From: Branchiostoma belcheri
Taxonomy: Eukaryota; Chordata; Leptocardii; Amphioxiformes; Branchiostomatidae
NCBI RefSeq assembly: GCF_001625305.1
Contig: NW_017802480.1
Span: forward strand, 1 to 64,000
Reading direction: 5' to 3'
DNA: 64,000 bases
Both the position numbers and the translations under genes were made by a program. The notes below the pieces were generated by a model that saw only the letters and a program-made list of their open reading frames with translations, did not search any database and was not told the origin of the DNA. Below, in pieces: positions 30,375 through 44,404 of this stretch. Positions within the stretch are counted from its first letter, which is position 1; the number at the start of each line of letters is the position of its first letter.

Positions 30375-33300
30375 ATGCAACAGTCCAAGGTGAAGCGTAA
30401 AGTAGCCCGACGGCTGCTGAGGCTCAGTCCAAATGAGGAGGCCAGACTGATACAGGAGGAAAAGGAGAGAAGGAGGAAACTTAGGCTGCAACAGGTACAG
30501 TACTTAGGAAAAACAATCATTCATACTGGTGGTAATTGTTTGTTTGTTTGTTTATTGTTAAGCACTCACAAAAAAACAATATGTAGTTCTGAACATCAGT
30601 TACGGGTACTCACCGCCACCTACTCTCCAAGCAGAGGTTGTGGGGAATGATCGTTACCTTTTTATATATGGCCGTTTTTTTTGTCCTGATCCCCACCCGT
30701 CGGTGGCCGCGGAGCTTCTCTGGCTAATGGATACTGCCTGGCCAATTTGATACTGTCTTTTTGCCACAGAGAGGGATCTGCTTGGAGATTAACCGCAACC
30801 CTGCTTTGGGTGGCGGACAGGAAGTGGCGCCCCTGCCTATTGAGGAGCTGCAGACCACAACACATATACCACAACATATATATACATTTACATATACATT
30901 TATATTATACATTTGCGACCACCCCTATCAAAAACCCCTACCCCCACCGTGCTGGAGCCCTCAAACTAGTGAGGTTAGCGCGTAAAGGGAAGAAGAAGAA
31001 ATAAAATTAAATATAACAATTGAGAGTTAAGTAGACATGCATGGGAGGGCCGGAAACCTGGATAGCCTGGGTGCCATCCTATTTGTAACAGCAACTTCAA
31101 ATCTTTCGGGGTTGCAGTTGCTGGTACACAAACAGATGGCAACCAGGCTACCGGCTATGTTTGTTCTGTGACCAAATCTTAACCCATTTGTAACGTTTAC
31201 TTCTGGGTATGAAAGTATTGTTTTTGGTGGATGAACTGTGGGTTCGTGTGTCTGGTAACTGGACAGAGTAGGTTGACAGCACATGGATGGGCGAAAGATT
31301 GAACAGGCAGAATGACATGAAGTCAAAGGTCTAGATCATAAGCAAGTAACAACCTTTTCAACTGTGGCATACTAGTAGTAATAAGGACTTTTCCACTTCT
31401 GTATATGTTTGGAAGCTTGAATTGTTGTCTTGTTTGCAAAACTTTTCATCATTGATTTTTAAGGTTCGAGAGCAGGAGAAGGCATTTGCTAGTCAGGTGA
31501 GGAAAGACGTCAAGGATAGAAAGGAACAGCAGATCAGCAAGATAGCAGCAGAACTCAAGGTTTGTTACTCCTGCACAGTCATCATTTTTACCCATAAAGA
31601 GCCCTTAATTACACATGTACAGTTACATTACAAGTATTTCCCTGTATACACACAGTATGCCTAGGTATGACTAGGTTGTCATTTATTAATTGCAATCAAT
31701 CAATGGCTATTACATGTAATACTGTGTGTGTGTGTGTACTTATCAAATTTGTTCAGTTCAATGTAAATTGGGTTTTATTACTAAGTAATATTTTAAACTC
31801 TATGATCATTTAACCACATGATACAATGACTAATGTACCTGAATAAATTGTCTCTGCAGGAAGAATGGCAACAGGAACAACAGGAGAAACAGAAGTCCCT
31901 ACAGAACCTGTATGACAGCAGTGTCAAGAAAGTGGGGCAAGCACACCAGGAGGCCAAAGAAAATGTAAGAATTGTTTTTGGTGGCTGAGACAGAGTGGGT
32001 TGACAGCATGTGTGTAGAGATGAATGACAAGTGGTCATATCAGACACAGGAAATGGGCCTCCAATACTTCTGGAAATGTGTGAAATTTATTTTTTTAGAA
32101 ATCCACAACACATGCAAAAAGGGACTGTTTTACAACATACTTTATTATAAGACTCCAGTCTTCTTCAGATATTTGTCTCATCCTTACCTCTTCCCTCATC
32201 ATGACCACAGTGAAAAGTGGCCAATTTTTAAAGAATGGTTCAAACACGTACATGATGTCTTAAAAAGTGATGTCTTGATACTATCCTTACCATTTAGGTG
32301 CCAGACTATGACCTTAGGTTTGCCATGGCTGTGGAGGACCAGAGGAAGGCAGATGAGAGACATGTGAAAGCTGTCAGGGCTTTACGGGTGCTCAGGGAAC
32401 AGAAGGAGCAACAAGAGAACGCTCACATTGTCGCACGGTATGATATCTATGATCACCCTCCTTATGTAAATAAAGCCATACCAATTTGATTTGGTTGATT
32501 CTCAGATTTTAGCAGAATATCAATTAAGCAGGCAGCTAAAAAAAAAAGAAAAGAAAAACAGGTTTATGCATCCTGTGAGAGACCCAAATGCTACATTTTG
32601 TAGCATAGGAGCTATGAAGTCAACACACTATAGGCTGGTTTATGATTCAAATGATGATTATTAATCATCAGTTGAATTTTAAAAGAAGGAACATATTTCT
32701 AGTTCAATGCCGAGAAGTGGTCGTATAGGCCCTGCATTGAACCACTTCGTTTAAAAAAAAATTAAAGGTCCAAGCTGAGGTACATTGTAGCACAAAAGTG
32801 CAGTACCGGTATCATCTTTGCTAAGGTACAGCCACTTCTATTTTTTTGAGCACATTCTGTTAAACTTTCATGTCTTATAGGAAAGCAGCCCTTGAGGAGG
32901 AGAAGGAGCGAGCGGCTCACATCGCCAGCCTCCCCCCTCCCAAACCTGATCCTTTACAGGTATGTCCTGGTCACATATAAAACAGTTTCATACTACATAA
33001 GTACAGTTACTAGTAGAGAAATAAGCCTGGATGTCTACCAGCACCTAACCTGCACTGGTCTTTGTACCAGGTTTATATATACATGTACGTGTACATGTAG
33101 GTGTATGTGGATTTTATTTGCTCAATGGTAGGTCTGTAGCTACCATATGTTGTTTTTGTACAGGACATAGACCTGAAGCAGCTTGGTCGTCCTGTGAGGT
33201 TTACAGATGCAGACGCCCTCTCCACAACACACTTCCACATGCCAACTGGGTATGCAGAGAAGGCTGAGGAACAGGAACAGGTAGGTAGAAATTCCAAAAC

Positions 33301-36300
33301 ATCAACTCTTATCATAGTGTATTTATACATGTACACTTGGAAATTATATAATGATATATTTGTCATGAAACACCAAAATACCTCCCAGAAGTTTTAAATC
33401 TCTGATTTCTTGTCGCTATTTATTTTGATTACAAAGATGTTTTGTCACGCGGTGTAGTGTCAACTGTCATACACAATGACATGTTGTATTTGTACATTGT
33501 TTGCCGATGCCATACACATATAATATATTCTGATACATGTATTTTTGACCAGGGCGATGCGAAAACAGCAGCAGTTGAGGAGTTTGAGAGATTACAGGAC
33601 CTGGAAGACCAGGAGAAAAGAGTGAAACACGAACAGACCGAGAAAGCACGGCTCAGACATAAACATGCTCTCCATCGTGTGAGACTGGACAAGGTAGGAT
33701 GCTAGGAATGGTTGCTTTGTTGATTGCATAATCTAGCGAATAAACTACATGAGCCATTTTGCTTTTCAACTCCTCAAGGATGTTTAGGTCTTCTGGAGTA
33801 AGTTGTGTGGCATTCTGTGCAGACAACTCTATGTATAACTGGCAGTCATTGGCAAATAGCCTCACAATTGAAGCAAGTTTATGTACAATAGGAAGAATGG
33901 TCCCAGGAAGGTTCCTTGTGGAACCCCCAATGTTACTTGAGTATGTGAATGTATTAATATTATTTTGTAACCACGAAGAAGGAAGCTCTGGTGGTTTGGC
34001 CACCTAACACGGCACACCAGCCTGGCAAAGACCATCCTCCAGGCTGAGGGTACCCTCAAGGTATAGGTATCATTGTTTTTTATCACAAATTGGTCTGTTT
34101 TTCAAATTGCTGTCCAGGATCATGAACAGCTGCTGCATGACCTCAGTGACCTTCAGCGACAGGACCGCCAGCATCGACGTCAGGTCATCGCCAGCATGCC
34201 GGTCAGTTGAAATGATTCAAATCATGCTATATACTTTTGACAGATGTGTTCAACGATACACCCAACAAAATGTTAGCTACTCTGGGGAGGTACACTCTGT
34301 CTATTCATCAACCCAGTGTTCTCGATTTCTCTTGTCACATGGCTTGATGTTGATTATAACGTGGCAAGAGACAGTCTTAAACAGGCTTAATATGTGGAGT
34401 GGTTTGTTGAACTTAAAGTATCAGAGATGTTTTTCATGAAAACCTTATATAGAAGTTGCTGTTAATGCCAGCAAGAAAGGTCTAAGCAGAAATGAAGAAG
34501 AAGAAAGTTACAGTGACGACTTTCTTACAGGCCAACCTGTTCCGGCCCCCCCACCAACGGTTGGAGTTGAAGGAAGAAGGGCAGCACGACATGGAGCAAG
34601 CTTTTGAAGACATGTACATGGCACAAACTGGTAGGAGCCATCTTCTACAATTATCTCTGCAAGGAGACAATAAAAAAGCAATGGAAACTAATTATTTATG
34701 CCAGTAGGGCAAGAAAGAATGCCTGCAATTTATGACAGCAAAATGAAGCACAGTATATAATGATGCAGCACTTTGCATGCTCACAGTATAGCACAGCACA
34801 AAGTCAAGAAGCACAGGACAGCACAACATACCCTAGCACAGCAGTGCATAGGATAGCACAGAATAGCATAGGATAGTACAGAACAACATAGGATAGCACA
34901 ATGCAATAGAACACAACAGTGTCAGATTGCAACACAACACAATGTGACATTGCACAGCCCAATACAGAACAATTTTTATCGTATTATTGTAATATATATT
35001 AACACAAAACAACACAAGACAATGAACCTTGTTATGTAAGTTACATGATTATTCTCCCCCCCCCCCAGGTTATGTCGGAGACGTGAGCCTTGCCCTGGAT
35101 CCCCACCCCCCTCCTGCCACCCCCACCGGTGGGGACCCCTCGCTGGACCTGTCCGTGGGGCCAGGGGAGGAGACCCCCCAGGAAGTCCGTGTGGCACGAG
35201 CCGCCCAGAGTCTGAGAGAGAAGGGCCCGAAAAGTCCGGGGAGGGAGGCCAGACCTGTACGCAGGGAAGGTGAGGGAATAAATGAATGAACAAATGAATG
35301 AATAAACAAGAAATTGATACTCAAGCAACTGGATAGGTTTTACAACAAGTCATTACAACTTTGCAATAATTTCTTGTGTGTCTCATAACTTGGATGTCTA
35401 ACCTTCATCGACAAATGAATGAATGAGTTTATTATTTATTAATTTATTGTGTCTAACATTTACACATCCAGCTTGTATAGGTTTATAGTACACAGACCGT
35501 TCACTTTGAACATTTGACAAATATAACTAAAGAGAGTCTGATACATGTACTTCTCTATATGATAGATGAAGGATATAACCCCCTCAAAGGTACTACTTTT
35601 GGGTACTGTAGCTGCGTCAGCACCAAGGACAGGGCCTTGTTGGACTATTTGATGTGTCATTCAGCACCAGGGACAGACACTGTTCACTATATAAAGTGCT
35701 TTAGAAAGTTTATTGCAAATACTTGCCCGAGGGCTAATTGCAGTTACAAACAACATAGAAAGAAAATACAGTGGTACGTGAGACTATATATCTACTTCTA
35801 ACATTATACTATATTCTACAACATGACATGACACTAGTTTTACTGGGTTTGACTTCTTCTTTTTAGGCAATGGAAGACGAATTTACCCACTTCTTCTATA
35901 ATATGTGGGTTCTTTGATTTTAGTAGTAAAATTGTTTTTTTGTGGTAAGGAATGGTGGGGAAGTAAGGCAGCATTTTGGACACGGTGGTAAATAATTGAT
36001 TTCTGATGTCGTCATAAAATGGACAGTTAGAGATGAAATGAATTTCGTCTTCCACTGCATTTGAGGAGCAATATTTACTGTTACAAGCCTAGTTTGCCCT
36101 TTGTGAATACTAGAATGCACCACTTCCATGCATGTATAGCAGACAATTGGGGTTTGAAACTCTGTCTCTTCAATACCACAGCAAACCTGAAGAGATTGTT
36201 GGACAAGATAAAGACCCAGAGAGATGAGTGGGTGACCAGAGCTTCCCAAGAGGCCCCAGAACCAGACTCTGCCAGTACGCTGGTGCCGTTTCCTGTTGTA

Positions 36301-39300
36301 CGGGAAGTGGACATGGAGGGTCCGCTCTCGGGGAGTGAGAGGGACACCCAGCCCAAGGATGTCATCGAAGAGGGAAGCATTACGACAACAACCACAGGTA
36401 AGGGAAAAGTTGCAATAACATACAAACATGTATTTTGTCTAATCTCCTAAAGCAGTGGTCTAAAACAGTTTGTTTTCACAATGAACACAGCAATCTATTG
36501 AGATTTTCCACATTTGTAGAAGAAATAACAGGTGACTATCACATTTTTTTCTGTCAACACTGAGTCAAAGGTATCTGGTAGACGATGTTGGCCCCCGTCG
36601 CGGTTGAGTAAAGGGTGATGGGCCCTGATGTACATGTATATAGCCTCCTTCACCTCCTATAAGACCACCTTGTAACCCTTAACACAATAATTCTCTCTCC
36701 TAGTTTCATCCTCAGAAGAAGTCCCTCCAAAGCGGGAGGACAGTCCAGCTGAAGGGGATTCCCAGCCTGACAGAGAAGGGGCCGAGGCTCCAGCTGAAGT
36801 GGTCCAGACCGGTACTGCAGGGACAGGGGGCGCCCCTGCATCCCAGGACACCACAGGAGACACCATAGTCGCAGGGAGCACTGCCTTGCTGCACCCCAGA
36901 GAGGAGGCTGAGAGGATCAGAGCTGAGGCTGCCAAACGCCAGGAGGTAGATTCAATATTAGAATACAGTGCAGTTCAGAATACACGTATTTCTACTGCTG
37001 AATGATACAATGCTAGAAATATTATGTCATAAAGTTTATTTTGCTGTATTGATATTAAAATGATATTGCATGGCATCATTAACTTGCATGGCATCATTCA
37101 CTTGAAGCAATGTTCAAAATCAAAATACAAGAACTTGTTTTAAAGTACACACAGTGCTTATCCAGTTATCAGAGCTCAAAAATTTAAGAACACTGTTCTA
37201 TTAAAAATGGTAATAATACTTAGTCTAGTACTATGTAGTAGCATTGCTCAATTGCATGCAAATTTCTCTTTGCAAACTAAATCTCAGATGAAAAAGCAAT
37301 AAAATTTAAACATGTATACATTTTTTCTCTATATCCCTCTCATTCATTTAATTGTTCTTTGATTGAAATTGCATCTGTCTGCCTAGATGATGGCTGACCT
37401 TGAGCGACAGAAGCAGGAACAGCTGACCTTGATGCAGCAGCTGGAACAGCAGAGAAGACAGCTCCTGAACCAGCTAGAACAGGAGCGTGCTACTCACGAA
37501 CAGCGCCAGCAATTCCTCGAGCGCAACCTTGTACAGCATCAGGAGAATGAAAGAACCTCCACGATTGGTCAAAAAGAAGATGCAACACCCTTTTCCATTG
37601 GTCAGCGACAGCAATTCCTGGAGCGCAACCTTCTCCAGCACCAGGAGAATGAAAGAACTACCTCGATTGGTCAGAAACCAGATGCAACACCTTTTGCCAT
37701 TGGTCAGGTGCCCATTAGTCATGAAACTGCCATTGGTCATCCTACTACAAGCGTAGATGAGACGAAGCCTACAATTGGTCGACAGCCTGTTGTCCCTGAT
37801 GAAAGACAGTCGGTGATTGGTCCACAGCCTCCACAGCTAGATGAACAGCTCATCACTATTCGTCGGCATCAGAAGAAGCTTTTGGAACAGTACCGAGCCA
37901 GGCAGGAGTCTGTCAGGAAGGTACAGCAGAAACTGGAACAGCACAGTCAGAGACAGCCAGGCAGGACAGCTCAGACGCATGCAACCAACAGGGATGTTGT
38001 TGTGCCAAAACTGGAACCCTGGTCCAGTTCTATGGGAGTGCCACAGAGCAGGTTACACAAAGAGCCAACTGAGGCAAGCCAATCCTCAGCCATAAGACAA
38101 CCTCAGGTAAAATTGATAACATATATATGTTAGTGCAAAAATTGAAAAAAAATTGCTGTGTAGGCCTGCAAAAGCTATTGAATTTCATCTGTAAATTTTT
38201 TGTTGTGTTTTTATTTTTACAGTTTTCATGGTGACCTTTAATAACCACTATCCATCTAGCCGGGTGACATTGACCAATCAGAAGGCTCCATTCCACATTC
38301 CTTATGACGCCATAATGTCACAAATACAGTCAAAACGGGTCATTATTCATCCCAATCCATACATTAAACAATCAAATAATCACCCGCGTGACGCAAATAG
38401 AACACAAATCTGTTCCAACAAAATCCAAAAATAGTGTAGTAGTGCACTTAGTAACCAAAAATACATGGAGGCTGACTGCAGTTTTGTCTTGTGTTCTCTC
38501 TTACAGTTGGTTGATTCAGGGGTCAGGGGTGAAGGGAAGACTCCACTGCAGCCAGGGGGGCCAACAGTGCCATCAACTACAGGAGTGCCAGGCTCTTTAA
38601 GTTTAACCAGTCAGAAAGCTCGTGAACTCGAAGACATCCAGAGAAGAAAGGAAGAGTTGATCAGGCAACAGGAGATGGTTAGGAAACAGAAGGAAGTAAG
38701 TTGGCCCATTCTCACTTGTATAAACTGATAATGAAAAGTCTATAGACTTTTCCGAGACTCCAAAGAACTAGTCTCTTTTGAGCAAAAAATAGTCTCAGTT
38801 AACCATTAGTTTGAGCAAAAAATAAACAAGTACTGCAGTAGATATACTCAGCCCAGATACCAGCATTTCTCAGTAAATTATGACACTGTTCATCAAAATG
38901 TTTTCCTGCCAAAGAGACTAGGCCAACACTATCTGTCTGGGGATGTCGTCACGTAATCTAATTGAGTAATTCAACCTTTGGATGATACCATAAAGGCACT
39001 CAGGTTTGGTCAATCAGTGCGCCTGTTCAAATCCTGAGCAACTATTTAAATTAAAGAATATGTCCAGGATATGTGTTTTTAGCAGGGAATTGATGGAGAG
39101 AGCCAATTTGGTTACAGTGGACTGTTATCACTTTTTTTTTTTGCAGGAAATGTTGGCTCACCAGAGAAAGCAGGAGGAAGAGATGAGAATGAGACAGCAG
39201 TGGCTTGAACAGCAAATGGAGGAACAGCAGAGGCAGCTGGAGGAACAACAACAGCTGTACATCTTGCAACAGGTAGTTGTACAAACTGTGATCAAAACTG

Positions 39301-42300
39301 GTGAAAACAATTATTTTTTCCTAGTAAATTTGCATTCTAAGACAGTTTACTTTAAATTTTATTTTCATATCACTATATTTTGTTGACAAATAATGTTTTT
39401 AATTAATGTAATCAAATATAATATGTAAAAACTATTATAATATTTCAGTCGATTTATGACACATTCAATTGTAACATTTTCTGTACAATTCAGCTCTTGG
39501 GTTTCCAACATGCTTTTATTCCCATCAACTTGTGGATGATAAACCTGTCTACTACTACTACTACTCCTACTACTACGAATGATTACAGTCATATCTGTAA
39601 ATCTGTTGCTGTTCAAAATCCAGCAAGCTCAACATGAAGCTTCTACGTCAGTGGAAGAGGACAGCAACACCGTGCCAAAAGAGGGTTACGAGAGGGAAGT
39701 ATTGCCGGAATTCCTGGAAGCAGATTCTGAAGTTTCCGCTACAGAGGACCTGATGGTGGAACCCATCCGTAAAACTGTCCTCCCACCGAAACCTCCACCG
39801 GCATGGTCAAGACAGGTGGGTGGGATACATCTAATAAAGTTTTCAGCAAGAGGTTATACATTTTATAGAGGATAATATACATTTTTGTTACCTTAGATTT
39901 CTATACTGGACTATAATGTGTAAACTAGCCTGTGTTATGCAACCCTGTTGCTGTTGGGCTGATTTGGCCTCATTGAAAAAACTTTTGATGGCCCCAACTC
40001 CCAGGCTAGAGGAATGGATGCTAGAAGCATGTAGTCAAGCTCTCTCTGTCTGTCTGTCTCTCTCAGTCCCGTAGCTAGTAGCCATTAAGGCAGTCAGACA
40101 GTCCACAAATTCCATGTGTGTAAACATCCAGAAGTAAAAAACGTGTAGCTTAGGTGTCTTTTACTGCCTTTTAAGTATTTTTTTCTGGATCATGTAGGTT
40201 CATTACTTCCGAGGCGGCCCCACCCATGAGCTGAGTACCATACAGGAAGTGGACACCCCAGGCAGTGAGAGGATGGCCAGAAGTATGGCCCTGGCACAAG
40301 AACTGGATGATACAATGAGGTACATAATGTATGTGATCTAAACATAAAGACATTAATTCTTTGATGTATTCTTCTTCACTCCTTGTTGACCTGGGTCCTC
40401 ATATATATGTACATTTCAAAAGAAGCAAATTTGCTTGTAAATTCTACGGCATCAAAATCATACAATATCGTACGATGAATGTGGCTGTGCCAAAAGAAAT
40501 AGGTAGTACATGTATGTCAGGGAGCACAAGAAATTTCACTCACGCTATCATATCCCCACAGGTCTGCTCATCAGGACGACCTTGGATCCATGAGCCTCGA
40601 CCTTGAGGGTTCCCTGACCCAGAGCCAGAGGAGGACGTGGCACGACCTGCTCCTGTCCCCTCCCGAGGTCACACAGCCACGCAGCATCGCTACCATGGTA
40701 ACGGACGATGTTTCCCGGGCAACCACTCCACCCATCTCCTCCACTTTGGCAATACCAGGTGGGGTTGAAACAGCTATACCGGCAGCAACTTTGCAACCAG
40801 TGGTATCAAGTGCTGTCACTCAGTCAACACTTGGCTATTCAAGGGTCCCCCCATCAACACAACAGCCTGGGATCGCATCTTTAGGAGCAGGGAATGTGCC
40901 AAGTTTTGCTGCAGACGTAGGGAGAGGGGTGCTGGGCTATAGCTCCGTTAGACAACCGGTACAACAAGCGACAACCACAACAAGCCAACCAACGACTACA
41001 GGCCTGTCTACCACTACAGCACCTGTGCCATCGTCACAGCCAACCCTTTCAATGGAGGGAACCAAGTATAGCGATCTTGCTCAGCGGCTGTCCCAGCTTA
41101 TCGACGACAAGCTGTCTTTGCCATCAAGTTCTCGATCCTCAGCCCCGCAACCGCTCGGAAGCGTGTTTTCCCCGCTGGCCAGCCAACCGAGGGCCATGTC
41201 TCAGGCCAGAATCGACCAATCGAGAAGCTTGTTTTCCTCGTTGGCAACCCAGAGCTTCTTCCCGACCGTGGACGCTCTCTCGTCTTCCAGTGAGGGGTTG
41301 GATGTCTCGGATATCGGAAACCCGAACTTCCCCCATTACTCTGTCAAACCACTGTCCTTACAAGAGGCCAGTTTTGCCCCGCTTCAAAAGCTGGAGGAGA
41401 GTGGTGAGATTAAGACATCTGCAGGAGGAGGGGTGGAAGATTATAGCCAGGAGGATAGAGGAAGGCAGTCTGAGGATTCCTCCAGTGCTGTGTCGATGGT
41501 GTCTACCGAGGGTAGTGAACAGGGAGGTCCACTACTCACACAGCGAAGTCTCAACTCTTTCAGTTCTGTCTCCGATGACTTCCGGCCACTGAAACCCGCT
41601 CACGACCCCACCTTGGAGTCTCTTCCCGACCACACGCAAGTCGGAAAGCCGCCGAAGCTGCAACAATTTCAGTCTCCTGGCAGCTTCGCGCCATTAAAAC
41701 CGTCAAGCGACGCGACCCTGGATTCAACCCATCTGAGCGACTTCTCCTCCATCAGGGGGTCACCTGTCAAAGGGCAAAGGTTTCCCGGCTTGACCTCTTG
41801 GTCAAAGGGTATAGGTCAGGGGTCAAACGTCATGACCTCTTCACCCTTGAAGACCATGCGGACGCCGGGAGGAGGTTCGGGTGGGTTTGTCTCCTCTCAG
41901 CAGCTCCGTGATGATGTTCAGGCGATGAGGGAACGCCATCGCAGGGAGAGGGAGATCCTGCTGGAGGGCGCCCTGTCACATCTGGAGAGGGAGGATTTCG
42001 GCCCAGCTCTGCCAAAGGTTGGAAATAGCCTGACTCTTTCAGTGCCAGTACACAGGCTAGGTTACAAACAGCTTCAATTCTACATGTTATCATGCGCATT
42101 ATTCCAGTATTTTACTCTTCTGTGTAGAGTGAAAATTTTAAAGGAAAGGATTGGACTTTATACCCAAATTTTTCACTGTTCAAAGTCAGTGACGGCCATT
42201 GCTCATTCCATTGCAGAAGCAATAGGAGGAGCAATCCATTGCTTCTGTGATTACAGGTTATGCAAATAGAACTTGTGACTTGCAGTGGATCATAAGTGCA

Positions 42301-43396
42301 GATATTATGCAGAGGCAGAAAAGTTAACTTTTTATCTGTCTTAGGAGGAGAGAGGCATACTAGAAGAGTCAGACCTCACACTGGTGGAGTCTACCCTGAT
42401 AGAAGGGCCAATCGCTGACGATAAGGATGAAACACTACGCGAGGAGGGAAAAAAGAGGGAGGACAGTGGCTCATCTTTGGTAGAGGGACGGTTAGCAGAC
42501 ACAGACACCCTGCAGGAGGAGGTAGAACACAGCGATGACCAGAGTCCGTCTCTGATGTCGTTTGAACAGCACGAGTGGTCTGTTAGTCTGGAGTCCAGTC
42601 TGAACAGTGGGGAGCAGGCAGAAGCAAGAGGATCCACTCAGACAGGTCAGGTTCTCTCCATCAGACTTCTTTGCTGCCTGAAAAGAAACTGTTATTAATG
42701 CAGTAGAATACGTATTAATGAAATTTTGGGTGAAAATTGTTGAGGATTAGTGGTTTTTGCAAAGATTTTGTATTCCTTAAAGTTTCCTTAAAGTTTGTTT
42801 TGCAAACACTTTCATTTTTTGCTTGCAGCAATGGCAAATGTACAAACACACTCAATACACCCACAACCTCCACACACATGTACTCAATACACACACATAC
42901 CCTCCACACACTCAATACACACATACCCTCCACACACACACACTCAATACACACATATACCCTCCACACACACACTCAATACACACATACCCTCCACACA
43001 CACACACACACAATACACACATATACCCTCCACACACACTCAATACACACATATACCCTCCACACACACACACACTCAATACACACATATACTCTCCACA
43101 CACACACACACTCAATACACACACACTCTCCACACACACACTCAATACACACACACAACCTCCACACACTCAATACACACACATACCCTCCACACACACA
43201 CTCAATACACACCCTCCACACACTCCACAATTCTGAAACCTAAGATTTTCTGTTTCTTCTTCACACAGGACTACAGCAGTCAGAGATGAGTCCTGATCCT
43301 GCAGGAACATCCCAACAGAGAGCTGGGACCACAGATGACACCATGGACTCCCTCAGAAGGGCTCTGTCTGCATGGAAAGACAGCCGAAGATTCTGA
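30375..43396 (+). CDS. CEP295: CEP295: centrosomal protein 295 homologue
   Basis: CEP295 acts in conversion of new centrioles to centrosomes and in centriole wall assembly (known for the family). Twenty coding exons: 30375-30494, 31464-31559, 31860-31964, 32298-32437, 32881-32959, 33164-33280, 33553-33693, 34118-34201, 34531-34630, 35069-35269, 36182-36397, 36704-36945, 37387-38106, 38507-38695, 39147-39272, 39624-39815, 40198-40319, 40562-42017, 42345-42645, 43269-43396. They total 4875 nt (1624 residues); human is about 2600. The conserved N-terminal signature is VKRKVARRLLRLSPNEEARL, then VREQEKAF and AFEDMYMAQT. Charged coiled coils fill exons 1-9 and 13-15. Exon 13 repeats a 34-residue unit twice, and exon 18 is Ser/Pro-rich and low in order. 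An in-frame ATG at 30351 is possible; 30375 fits the family start better. I could not identify the C-terminal ALMS motif. Confidence 0.9.
31195..31335 (+). repeat. Dispersed repeat family copy (CEP295 intron 1)
   Basis: TTACTTCTGGGTATGAAAGT head, GAGTAGGTTGACAGCACATG centre, AATGACATGAAGTCAAAGGT tail. Confidence 0.65.
33700..34062 (-). mobile_element. LINE reverse-transcriptase fragment with an opposed second fragment (CEP295 intron 7)
   Basis: On the - strand two shifted frames read LGVPQGTFLGPFFLLYIN and then LASIVRLFANDCQLY, the reverse-transcriptase B and C blocks of a non-LTR element; the usual F/YADD is FAND. On the + strand, 33973-34062 read RRRKLWWFGHLTRHTSLAK, a piece of another LINE C-terminus. 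Both are dead. Confidence 0.7.
35702..36110 (-). mobile_element. LINE 3' end (CEP295 intron 10)
   Basis: The - strand frame reads AVEDEIHFISNCPFYDDIRN and then LFTTVSKMLPYF, a zinc-knuckle-like LINE C-terminus (C-x2-C..H..C), followed by a 3' UTR nearly identical to 1078-1233. It lies between CEP295 exons 10 and 11. Confidence 0.75.
42838..43235 (+). repeat. CA-rich minisatellite (CEP295 intron 19)
   Basis: Units built from CACACACTCAATACACACAT plus ACCCTCC, about 22-30 bp, repeated about 14 times. The reading frames across it on both strands are spurious. The last CEP295 acceptor lies 30 bp beyond. Confidence 0.9.
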
Positions 43397-44404
43397 ACCT
43401 CAATGCAGCAAGAAAGCAAAATGTCTCTTCCATTTTTAACTTCACTGCTGGACCCTTTCCTGCCTTGTAATACATGTATTGTGTCCACCTTAAGTTTGTA
43501 AATGTATGTATGAGAAAAGTTTCGGTCAATATTATGATACATGTATATTCTATGATTATGATAATTTTTTAACACACTTTAATAGACATTGTGCCATAAT
43601 ATGTGTGAAGTTAAAGGAAGATCATACTGTGTCCTATACTCCAAAGAAAAAAAATTATTATAATTCCTGCTGTTATATTAGAGCTATGAACTTTTTGAGG
43701 TACATGTATATGTCTATGTAGGAAAATTGATACATGACGTTAATATGAACATGTTTAACACCAGAAACACATGTATACATTGAAAGTAATTGAATTAAAG
43801 GTTTCAACATTTTACTTGTCATGTTTTGTTGTGATTCTCTTTCTTTCTTCCATACTTTGAAGCACACTAAAAATGGTGAAAAATGCAACTATTGAAGAAT
43901 CATGAACATGAAAACTCTGCATTTATTTAAGGCATCAATTTGAATGTAACATCATTTAATAGTCTGTACAATGTTTCATATTTCATCAATGAATGAAACC
44001 ACTCAACTTAAATATACTATCACACAAGCTAATTAAAAATGAAATACAACCAACAGTTAACAACTTTAATAACACCTAATTCCATACCCTTTTATACGGT
44101 AATACTGTAAGGTTTGAAACTCTTTGAAATATACATTTGATAGTACTTATACCTTTGATCTCCAATCAAATTATTATTATCCATAAAAAAACAGTATACA
44201 GTCATGTAGGTTGAATTGTACAAGATGTAAAAATATTTATTCACCCTGGACCACTAAACAACAGTTTTGTAACAGTTATAGAAATGGTACTGCTCTTCAA
44301 ATAAAAACTCAACCTATACAAGTAACATGTATACAGATTGTACACATGTATATGTTTGGAAACTTTATTTGCATTCATGACATTTTGCAGAAGTTTCATC
44401 TGTA
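43397..44404. other. Tail-to-tail spacer of CEP295 and CEP63
   Basis: AT-rich 3' UTR-like sequence for both genes. The CEP63 AATAAA is at 44369-44364 on the - strand; an ATTAAA for CEP295 is near 43793. No other gene seen. Confidence 0.6.

Noticed and set aside
36657-36935. - strand frame of 92 codons
   Set aside because: Antisense shadow of CEP295 exon 12.
41077-41592. 171-codon + strand frame inside CEP295
   Set aside because: An alternative frame within exon 18, with no family match and low-complexity Arg/Pro/Ser content.
42737-43289. Four overlapping His/Thr-rich or Cys/Val-rich frames of 85-168 codons
   Set aside because: The period of the CA-rich minisatellite keeps all frames open; it lies in CEP295 intron 19 between a good donor and acceptor.
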